Source of the DNA: a virus
Length of the DNA stretch: 21,404 nucleotides
Strand: one strand, 5' to 3'
IMG/VR virus record: IMGVR_UViG_3300032322_000238
Coordinates: 1-21,404 of that record
This document shows positions 15,726-21,270 of this stretch, one piece after another; the first letter of the stretch is position 1; each line of letters begins with the position of its first letter. Made by a program: the position numbers and the translations under genes. The notes below the pieces were generated by a model. It made no database searches, had not been told where the DNA came from, and worked only from the letters and a program-made list of their open reading frames with translations.

Positions 15726-16486
15726 TGTCTGCTGATTCGGGGATTAAAAAAGCAAAGGTTGCTGTTGGAGATCTTCCTCCAATAAGTAGTGAGACTGAAG
15801 GATATAGCATAAGATATAGGATTGTATCTGAAGATAAGAACCGTGTATCTCATTGGTCACCAGTATATTTAATTAAACCAGAATATACATTTGTGCCAGG
15901 GTCTATAAGGTTTTCTTCAGGAAATCAAATAGCAAACTTTACTTGGGATGCAGTAACAGTTTTAAAAGATATAGCAACTATTCAAACTATTAATAATAAA
16001 GTATTACATTCAAAAATTGCTACCCTAACAACTGCTGGCGCACACTACATGAAGATAGGGGATTGGGTAACTATATCTGGAGTAGACGCTACTTTTAATG
16101 GTACCTATCAATTAACTGCTGTTACTGCTAACACATTTAGTTATTATAAAGATCATGGAAATATTGCCTCTGCTGCTGTAAGTCCATTAGGTACTTATAA
16201 AAGAAACTCTGAAATTAGTAAAACTAATGAATATGATATCTGGGTTCGCTGGGATAGAAATGATGGTGGAGATTGGGTATATAAAGAAAGAGTTGCTGGA
16301 ACGACTGTATCTTTTCCACATCAGTCAACATATACTATTAATAATGTTGTTCAATCATCTGCTCCAAATAGAATTAGCGTTGAAATATATTTAAAAGGAT
16401 ATCCATTAAAAAGGGGAGATGGAGTTCCACTAGCATCGGGTACCCCATTCTTAAAGGTTTACAGGTTGCTAAATGCGACCATCTAG
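15725..16486 (+). CDS. FN3-type minor tail protein with an inserted beta domain
   Basis: The product (253 aa) is coupled by a one-base TAATG overlap; I see no clear Shine-Dalgarno. Residues about 20-50 (GYSIRYRIVSEDKNRVSHWS) and about 163-250 (NEYDIWVRWDRNDGGDWVYK; RISVEIYLKGYPLKR) look like strands of fibronectin-III-like tail domains. Between them, residues about 95-150 contain GDWVTISGVDATFNGTYQLT followed by AVTANTFSYYKD, a small beta domain found as a module in many phage tail proteins. The order suggests this module is inserted into the FN3-like domain after the strand NFTWDAVTVLKD. That motif also appears in the preceding protein. A virion surface role is likely. Codon use is ATA/AGA-rich, like most minor tail genes here. 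Confidence 0.6.
   Translation: MSADSGIKKAKVAVGDLPPISSETEGYSIRYRIVSEDKNRVSHWSPVYLIKPEYTFVPGSIRFSSGNQIANFTWDAVTVLKDIATIQTINNKVLHSKIATLTTAGAHYMKIGDWVTISGVDATFNGTYQLTAVTANTFSYYKDHGNIASAAVSPLGTYKRNSEISKTNEYDIWVRWDRNDGGDWVYKERVAGTTVSFPHQSTYTINNVVQSSAPNRISVEIYLKGYPLKRGDGVPLASGTPFLKVYRLLNATI
15932..15968 (+). repeat. 37-bp near-identical segment, copy B
   Basis: This is the partner of the segment at 15480-15516, with 33 of 37 bases identical and the same reading frame. The differences are mostly at codon third positions, apart from Asn/Asp and Val/Leu changes in the encoded NFTW.AVTV.K motif. Confidence 0.6.
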
Positions 16487-16495
16487 TGATATAAT
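16466..16495 (+). promoter_or_regulatory. promoter with extended -10 giving a near-leaderless mRNA
   Basis: TATAAT (16490-16495) has an extended TG at 16487-16488 and a partial -35, TTGCTA (16466-16471), 18 bases upstream. The predicted start is near 16502 and the ATG is at 16504. The 17-base gap between genes carries no Shine-Dalgarno, so leaderless translation is likely. Confidence 0.6.
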
Positions 16496-16503
16496 GGATA
16501 TAT

Positions 16504-16947
16504 ATGGCTAAAGTACCGCTTCCAGAACGAGGTCAACCCCTAGACGTTACATACGTTTATCAGTTGGCTAACGCTATCAATGACCTGTCAACACAGGTTT
16601 CTTCTGCAACCTATAACTATACGACTGTAGAAACTATTAGTGCAGGAAAGCAAAGCATTAAAACATCAGAGGCAAGAATGATCGGTGGCTACGTAGAAGT
16701 AGCAAATAACAGTACAGTAACAGCGTCATCTGAAAAAACATTTTCTTATGACTTTGCAAGCGATTTTAAGTATCAACCAATAGTAACTGCTACTGCAGTC
16801 AATATCGGAAATACTCCTGCTGGACAAAATGTAACTGTTATCTTAAAGACTGTTACTACATCAAGGGTAGAAGGTATTGTTAGATTCGGTGCATCTGGAG
16901 ATCTTTCTCTTGCAGTTAATTTAATTATTATTGGTATTCCAAACTAA
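16504..16947 (+). CDS. small virion structural protein (last gene of the tail module)
   Basis: The product is 147 aa. Residues 1-35 (PLPERGQPLDVTYVYQLANA) look like an attachment segment. Residues about 40-147 alternate Thr/Val/Ser strands (EARMIGGYVEVANNSTVTAS; VTVILKTVTTSRVEGIVRFG; VNLIIIGIPN), consistent with a compact beta-sandwich ending on a hydrophobic strand. That is the pattern of a fibre-tip or decoration protein. It has its own promoter, and only about one ATA Ile codon, unlike the gene before it, suggesting higher expression than the other minor tail genes. No enzymatic motif is seen. Its place at the end of the tail cluster supports a structural role; the specific function is not recognised. 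Confidence 0.55.
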   Translation: MAKVPLPERGQPLDVTYVYQLANAINDLSTQVSSATYNYTTVETISAGKQSIKTSEARMIGGYVEVANNSTVTASSEKTFSYDFASDFKYQPIVTATAVNIGNTPAGQNVTVILKTVTTSRVEGIVRFGASGDLSLAVNLIIIGIPN

Positions 16948-16959
16948 ACAAGGTGGGTT

Positions 16960-17151
16960 ATGATTATTTGCAATAAATGCAAAGGTCGTATGTTTGTTGA
17001 TAGACAATACAGTACGAACGAGCATATAGAAACTTTTTGCATCCTGTGCGGTGCACGTACTTTTTTTCACCCACCTTCAGAAAGTGAGCAAGGTAGATGG
17101 ATACTGCAAAAGGAAAAATCCAGAGCCAGCAATACAATAACGAGCCTGTAA
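16960..17151 (+). CDS. zinc-ribbon small protein
   Basis: The product is 63 aa. Cys pairs C4-x2-C7 and C27-x2-C30 form a zinc-ribbon knuckle pair (ICNKCKG and FCILCGAR), followed by a Lys/Arg-rich tail. Such ribbons bind nucleic acid or protein, and many phage regulators are of this size. The Shine-Dalgarno is AAGGTGG, unusually close to the ATG (GGTGGGTTATG). The last 55 bases overlap the start of the HTH gene in another frame, so the two are probably co-translated. It is the first gene after the tail module. The cysteines are seen directly; a regulatory role is inferred. Confidence 0.6.
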   Translation: MIICNKCKGRMFVDRQYSTNEHIETFCILCGARTFFHPPSESEQGRWILQKEKSRASNTITSL

Positions 17152-17639
17152 TAAAAGGAAACCAGAATGTCTGGTTTTTAAATGGGGATCTCGTAAGGTT
17201 GTATCATAGTTCACGCTCTACTGGAATGGTAACTGTTTATAATATTAACAAAGATAGGATTGAGACATGTCTTCGTTCTGACTTTAGAAAAAATAGACAA
17301 AGGGCATACACTATAGCAGAAACTGCAATACTTGTCAATAGACACAGAAAGTATATGCCAAGTTTAATTAAACGAGGAGTGATTCCTCCTCCAGTTGGTT
17401 CAAGCATTGGCGGAATAACTGGTTTTCAAATTAGGGCTTATTACTCAGAAGATCACGTTAGAGATATCCGTGCTATACTTGCAAGTATACATATTGGACA
17501 ACCAAGAAAAGATGGTTTAATAACAAACAATATGACTCCTACTAACCAAGAATTGACAAGGCGTATGGGAGACGGTATACTTACATATACGAAGACTGAA
17601 GATGGAAGATTTATTCCAGTTTGGTCTGAAAGTATTTAA
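17097..17639 (+). CDS. MerR-like helix-turn-helix DNA-binding protein
   Basis: The product is 180 aa. Residues 26-63 (WFLNGDLVRLYHSSRSTGMV, then TVYNI) form a small beta domain preceding the HTH. Residues about 71-125 fit a winged-helix MerR/excisionase-type HTH: YTIAETAILVNRHRKYMPSL, then IKRGVIPPP, then the wing RAYYSEDHVRDI. The PPP turn and Y-S-E-D-H-V ending are characteristic of this class. Residues 126-180 are a polar tail with a possible dimer or partner site. The start at 17097 overlaps the zinc-ribbon gene by 55 bases and has AAGG upstream; a later start is possible, but the WFLNGDLVRL segment seems part of the fold. It lies between tail and replication genes, so a transcription or replication switch is plausible. 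A perfect 16-bp palindrome lies inside the gene. Confidence 0.65.
   Translation: MDTAKGKIQSQQYNNEPVIKGNQNVWFLNGDLVRLYHSSRSTGMVTVYNINKDRIETCLRSDFRKNRQRAYTIAETAILVNRHRKYMPSLIKRGVIPPPVGSSIGGITGFQIRAYYSEDHVRDIRAILASIHIGQPRKDGLITNNMTPTNQELTRRMGDGILTYTKTEDGRFIPVWSESI
17474..17489. repeat. perfect 16-bp palindrome inside the HTH gene
   Basis: TATACTTGCAAGTATA is its own reverse complement. It overlaps TGCTATACT (17471-17479), an extended -10-like string. A perfect 16-mer palindrome has an appreciable chance of occurring randomly in 21 kb of AT-rich DNA, so an operator role for the HTH protein is only a possibility. Confidence 0.35.
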
Positions 17640-17659
17640 AACTATGAAATGGGTGGGTA

Positions 17660-17869
17660 ATGGAAAACGATTCAACTAAAGTAAATGTAACGCTAGGCTA
17701 CACTCTTAATCTGGGTAACTTCCAGTCATTGAGACTTGATCTTGGCGTTGTTGATTCAAAGCGTGATGGTGAGACTACTGAACAGGCATTTGAACGTGTC
17801 TATAAGTTCGTAGAAGATAAACTCACTGATAAGATTAAAGAAGCACAAGAAGAGGCTGCCGAAGCATAA
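17660..17869 (+). CDS. small conserved-type protein of unknown function
   Basis: The product is 69 aa. The N-terminal half alternates hydrophobic residues (VNVTLGYTLNLGNFQSLRLD), consistent with two or three beta strands. The C-terminal half is an acidic amphipathic helix (ERVYKFVEDKLTDKIKEAQE). I associate this beta-then-helix layout with small early proteins found beside replication genes in actinophages but know no function. The ribosome site is GGGTGGG with a short spacing, nearly the same string (GGTGGGTAATG) as at the zinc-ribbon gene. Codons are moderately C/G-ending (CGT, CTT), suggesting good expression. The stop overlaps the next start as TAATG. Confidence 0.6.
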   Translation: MENDSTKVNVTLGYTLNLGNFQSLRLDLGVVDSKRDGETTEQAFERVYKFVEDKLTDKIKEAQEEAAEA

Positions 17870-18177
17870 TGGCTGAACGCAAAGACCGCATGGCTTTGCT
17901 CAGTAGGTACAGTAAGTTACATACAGCAAGGTATGAGGAAAAGCCATCTCTTAACTTAAATGTTGAGCAGTGGGCTTCTGATGCTCTTGTAGAATCTTAT
18001 GGCATCTCTCAATGCTATGACCTTCTTGAGTACTACTTTAGCGTTGCACAGGAACCATCTTGGAACTACTTTGCATATAATGCAGAAAAGATTCTTAATG
18101 GTAAAAAAGATTATTTGTCAGATTTAAAAGAGCGTGAAGAACGTAGAGTGTTAGCGAGGAAGTGGCTTAGTGAATAA
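17869..18177 (+). CDS. small helical protein before the helicase, candidate replisome accessory or helicase loader
   Basis: The product is 102 aa. It is all-alpha in appearance, with charged and aromatic helices (VEQWASDALVESYGISQCYD; LLEYYFSVAQEPSWNYFAYN; LKEREERRVLARKWLSE) and no Walker motif, Cys cluster or membrane segment. It starts in a TAATG overlap and ends 8 bases inside the helicase gene, so it is translated in step with the helicase. The tight coupling suggests a partner such as a loader or adaptor, but no loader family is recognised. It could equally be an unrelated early protein. The coding call is firm; the function is speculative. Confidence 0.6.
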   Translation: MAERKDRMALLSRYSKLHTARYEEKPSLNLNVEQWASDALVESYGISQCYDLLEYYFSVAQEPSWNYFAYNAEKILNGKKDYLSDLKEREERRVLARKWLSE

Positions 18178-19390
18178 TACAGAGGCAAGAGTAATATCAG
18201 CACTGCTACAAGACAAGCAAATGCATGTTTTGTTACAGGCAAATGTTGAGAACCTTCTAAGAACTCATAATGACGTATGGAACTTCATTAGGCTGTATTT
18301 TGACAATAATGGCACAGTACCTCCAGCATCTTTGGTTGTAGAAAAGTTTAGAGACTTTGAGCCAGTAGATGGCGTAGGTGCAACAAAACACCACTTAGAA
18401 GAGTTACAGACAGAATACCTAAACGATAGCCTAAAGGATATCCTAAGATCCGCTGCTGGAGAAGTCCAAGGTGGCGAGGGTACAAAGGCACTAGATGAAC
18501 TAATCACTAAGACTTCAGAACTAAAGAAGAATACATCTGCTATACGTGACATTGATGCTACAGACTTAGATTCAGCAGTAGCGTATTATGAAAATGTTCA
18601 AAAGATGAAAGAGACTGGTCAGATTGGCATTAAGACTAACCTACCAGGGTTTGATAACTACCTACCTTCTGGAATTATGCCTGGACAACTTGGAGTGTTC
18701 CTTGCTTATCCTGGTATTGGTAAGTCATGGATGGCACTTTACTTTGCAGTACAAGCATGGAAGCAAGGTAAGTCTCCACTAATTATCTCGCTTGAAATGT
18801 CAGAAACAGAAGTTCGTAACCGTATCTTTGCAATTATGGGTGAAGGTCTTTGGTCACATCGTAAACTATCTAATGGTGAGATAGAGATTGATATGCTTAA
18901 GAAGTGGCACCAAAACAAAGTAGAAGGTCGTCCAGAGTTTCACATCATTTCTAATGACTCTGGTGGAGAAGTAACGCCATCTATTATTCGTGGAAAGATT
19001 GATCAGTACAAGCCTGACTTTGTTGTAGTTGACTATCTTCAGTTGATGAGTCCAAACCAAAAGGCTGATTCCGAAACTGTAAGAATGAAGAACCTTTCAC
19101 GAGAACTTAAACTTATGGCTATTGGTGAAGAAGTACCTATCATTGCTATCTCATCTGCAACACCAGATGATGTTAAGGATCTTAGTAGTGCACCAACACT
19201 TGGACAAACTGCTTGGTCTAGACAGATTGCTTATGATGCTGACTGGGTTATGGCTTTAGGTCGTGCAACAAATAGTGATATTATTGAGTGCGTTTTTAGA
19301 AAGAATCGTAATGGTTTTATGGGTGACTTCTTAGTACAAGTAGACTTTGATAAGGGTTACTATCGATATAAAGATTATGAAGACAAGTAG
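18170..19390 (+). CDS. dnaB: DnaB-family replicative DNA helicase
   Basis: The product is 406 aa with a GTG start overlapping the previous stop by 8 bases. A short DnaB N-terminal-type helical region (residues 1-120; EARVISALLQDKQMHVLL) is followed by the RecA-like ATPase. Walker A is AYPGIGKS at residues 179-186, with K185 and S186 for ATP. Walker B is VVVDYLQL with D288, and LEMSETEVRNR is the usual segment after the first core strands. The C-terminus has RQIAYDADWVMALGRATN, the region around the conserved DAD motif, then KNRNGFMGDF. It should form a hexamer unwinding DNA at the phage fork and pair with the primase encoded next. Its length is shorter than cellular DnaB (about 450-470 aa), mainly through a reduced N-terminal part. 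Codons are richer in CGT than in the minor tail genes. Confidence 0.92.
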   Translation: MNNTEARVISALLQDKQMHVLLQANVENLLRTHNDVWNFIRLYFDNNGTVPPASLVVEKFRDFEPVDGVGATKHHLEELQTEYLNDSLKDILRSAAGEVQGGEGTKALDELITKTSELKKNTSAIRDIDATDLDSAVAYYENVQKMKETGQIGIKTNLPGFDNYLPSGIMPGQLGVFLAYPGIGKSWMALYFAVQAWKQGKSPLIISLEMSETEVRNRIFAIMGEGLWSHRKLSNGEIEIDMLKKWHQNKVEGRPEFHIISNDSGGEVTPSIIRGKIDQYKPDFVVVDYLQLMSPNQKADSETVRMKNLSRELKLMAIGEEVPIIAISSATPDDVKDLSSAPTLGQTAWSRQIAYDADWVMALGRATNSDIIECVFRKNRNGFMGDFLVQVDFDKGYYRYKDYEDK

Positions 19391-19396
19391 TATAAT
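19391..19396 (+). promoter_or_regulatory. TATAAT box at a probable leaderless GTG start
   Basis: A perfect TATAAT follows immediately after the helicase stop codon (TAG 19388-19390). Transcription would start near 19403, on the GTG at 19402. No -35 at 16-18 bases and no extended TG are apparent, so the promoter depends on the -10 alone. An in-frame stop at 19396-19398 excludes any start further upstream. Confidence 0.5.
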
Positions 19397-19401
19397 AGGA
19401 T

Positions 19402-19722
19402 GTGTATCATCATAAGCCAATTAAAAACTTTGGCATAAGTGGAAACATTTATGATGAAGCACACATGCCAAGGCTTAAAAATGAATATACTTGGCTTGTT
19501 GTCTCTCAAATGAGAACAAAAGGATATGTGCCAAGATTTGACATAGATCCTGATTTTACGGTACAATATAATGAGAACAAAGAAATATTTGAATTTGAAC
19601 TAACAGTGTATGGAATATATGTAGGAAAAAGGAAGAGTGAATGGATAGCAGGAATAGACGAACACAAGGCGATATTTATACAGAAGAACAAATCAGAAGA
19701 GTACTTAACGGAATCGGCGTAG
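19402..19722 (+). CDS. hypothetical protein between helicase and primase
   Basis: The product is 106 aa with a GTG start, which is the first possible start because the frame has a TAG at 19396. Visible features are YTWLVVSQMRTKGYVPRFD, IDPDFTVQYNENKEIFEFEL and VYGIYVGKRKSEWIAGIDEH, alternating like a small alpha/beta fold; no cofactor, zinc or nucleotide motif is seen. The C-terminal 27 codons overlap the primase in another frame by 82 bases. This overlap, and its place between two replisome genes, suggests a small protein acting at the fork, but nothing in the sequence states a function. The start is near-leaderless, which predicts low or separately controlled translation. Confidence 0.6.
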   Translation: MYHHKPIKNFGISGNIYDEAHMPRLKNEYTWLVVSQMRTKGYVPRFDIDPDFTVQYNENKEIFEFELTVYGIYVGKRKSEWIAGIDEHKAIFIQKNKSEEYLTESA

Positions 19723-20585
19723 ATGTAGAAGCAGAGTTCGGTAATGAATTAATCGTATACTGTCCATATCATAATAATACAAGAACACCAGCAGGAGAAA
19801 TATCAAAAGAGTTTGGTAGATTTTTTTGCTTCGGATGCCAAGCAACAAAAGGTTTAGATGAGTTTGTAATGACTATATCTGGGCGTACATATTTTGAAGC
19901 AATTAGATACATTAAGAGCAAGGGTCAAGAGACTGACCTAACTTCTGTTATTAATAAAACACTTTATAGTCCACCTGACTTTGTTCCATATGACGAATTA
20001 CTTATAAAGAGATTGCATAATCAGGCTATGGAGTCTCCAAGAGCAATAAGATATTTTGAAGGTCGTAAGATAACCAAGGAATCAATGATTAAGTTTTCTT
20101 TGGGCTATTCAGCAAATCAAGACTCAGTAATTGTTCCAATGCATAATCACGAAAGTATGTGTTTAGGCTTTGTTGCTAGAACTGTTGAAGGTAAAGAGTT
20201 TAAAAATACTCCAGGATTACCAAAGAGTAAAATATTATTTAACTTAAATAGAATCAAAGCGTCTAATACAGTTTATGTTGTAGAATCATCTTTTGATGCT
20301 ATCCGTTTGGATCAAGTAGGTTTCCCAGCAGTTGCTACTCTGGGTGCTAATGTGTCTGTATCTCAGATCAGGCTATTAGAAAAGTACTTCAATAATGTTG
20401 TACTTATTGCAGACAATGATGAAGCAGGCGTAATCATGTCCGAAAAGTTAATTGAAAAACTTGGGTCAATGGTTACGATTGTGAATCTAGATAAAAAATA
20501 CAAAGACATAGGTGATATGGATGATGAGTCAATTAAGAAACTTGAGTTCTCATTTGACAGTTCTATCACTGCTATGCTAAAATAA
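19641..20585 (+). CDS. dnaG: DnaG-type DNA primase (zinc finger and TOPRIM)
   Basis: The product (314 aa) makes RNA primers at the fork. The zinc-binding site is C41-P-Y-H44 with C63-F-G-C66 (CHC2 type). The RNA polymerase domain follows (RAIRYFEGRKITKESMIKFS), then TOPRIM: the catalytic glutamate is E215 in YVVESSFDAIRL, where the usual Gly after Glu is Ser, and the metal-binding acids D258 and D260 lie in ADNDEAG. The C-terminal helicase-interaction domain of bacterial DnaG (about 580 aa in total) is absent, as in many phage primases. AAAGGAAG just upstream supports ATG 19641, which lies inside the preceding gene. The primase end carries the promoter for the ssDNA-binding protein. Family assignment is confident; partner choice is inferred. 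Confidence 0.9.
   Translation: MDSRNRRTQGDIYTEEQIRRVLNGIGVDVEAEFGNELIVYCPYHNNTRTPAGEISKEFGRFFCFGCQATKGLDEFVMTISGRTYFEAIRYIKSKGQETDLTSVINKTLYSPPDFVPYDELLIKRLHNQAMESPRAIRYFEGRKITKESMIKFSLGYSANQDSVIVPMHNHESMCLGFVARTVEGKEFKNTPGLPKSKILFNLNRIKASNTVYVVESSFDAIRLDQVGFPAVATLGANVSVSQIRLLEKYFNNVVLIADNDEAGVIMSEKLIEKLGSMVTIVNLDKKYKDIGDMDDESIKKLEFSFDSSITAMLK
20554..20583 (+). promoter_or_regulatory. strong promoter for the ssDNA-binding protein gene
   Basis: A consensus TTGACA (20554-20559) is separated by 18 bases from TAAAAT (20578-20583), with an extended TG at 20575-20576. It lies in the last codons of the primase. A leader of about 20 bases follows, with AAAGGAG (20599-20605) before the ATG at 20611. 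Confidence 0.75.
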
Positions 20586-20610
20586 AAAGATAACTAACAA
20601 AGGAGAACAC

Positions 20611-21267
20611 ATGAGCGTAGTAAAGGGACTCAAAAACATTAATGCCCTGCTCGACAAGCCAAAGTATGACGAAAACTCACCAAAGGTGAAGTGGCTAAAA
20701 CTTGCTGACGGACAGTCAGTAAAGATTCGTTTCATTGAAGAACTAGATGAAGACTCTGCAAACTATAATGCAGAACGTGGTCTTGCACTAGTTGTTAAAG
20801 AACACACAAATCCAAAGGACTATAAGCGCAAGGCTGTAGATACAATGGAATCAGAGGGCCGTGACTGGGCTGAAGAAATGCATCGCAAGGATCCAAAGGC
20901 TGGCTGGAGAGGCCGTCTTCGTTTCTATTGCAACGTACTTGTAGATGATGGTATTGAAGCACCTTATGTTGCTATTTGGTCAATGGGTGTTAGCAAGCAG
21001 TCTGCATTTAACACTATTCGTGAGTATGCTCTTGAAACAGGAAGCATCTCAAACGTAGTCTGGAAGGTAAAGCGTAATGGTCAGGGAACTGAAACATCTT
21101 ACACAATTATTCCAGGCGCTCCAGATAAGGAACCTTTTGATTGGTCAGAAGTAAAGCCTTATCCACTTGAGTCAGCACTTAAGAAGATTCCTTATGCTGA
21201 ACAAGAAGCATTCTATTTGGGCTTTGATGGTCCATCTACTTCTTCTGCTACCAATATTGACTGGTAG
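20611..21267 (+). CDS. probable single-stranded DNA-binding protein
   Basis: The product is 218 aa. It starts MSVVKGLKNINALLDKPKYD and continues KWLKLADGQSVKIRFIEELD, the opening I associate with gp32-like ssDNA-binding proteins of actinobacteriophages. The middle segment (GRLRFYCNVLVDDGIEAPYV, WSMGVSKQSAFNTI) is consistent with an OB-type core. There is one Cys only, so no zinc site. The tail (TSSATNIDW) is short and only mildly acidic. Codons are C/G-ending (CGT, CGC, AAG), and a consensus promoter plus AAAGGAG predict high expression, which fits a protein needed in bulk during replication. The stop is doubled (TAG TAG) and the polymerase starts immediately after. The call rests on resemblance and context rather than a defining motif. 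Confidence 0.6.
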   Translation: MSVVKGLKNINALLDKPKYDENSPKVKWLKLADGQSVKIRFIEELDEDSANYNAERGLALVVKEHTNPKDYKRKAVDTMESEGRDWAEEMHRKDPKAGWRGRLRFYCNVLVDDGIEAPYVAIWSMGVSKQSAFNTIREYALETGSISNVVWKVKRNGQGTETSYTIIPGAPDKEPFDWSEVKPYPLESALKKIPYAEQEAFYLGFDGPSTSSATNIDW

Positions 21268-21270
21268 TAG

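Noticed and set aside
19400-19438. ATG at 19400 as the start of the gene after the helicase
   Set aside because: It is in a different frame and runs to a stop after 12 codons; the GTG at 19402 opens the 106-codon frame.
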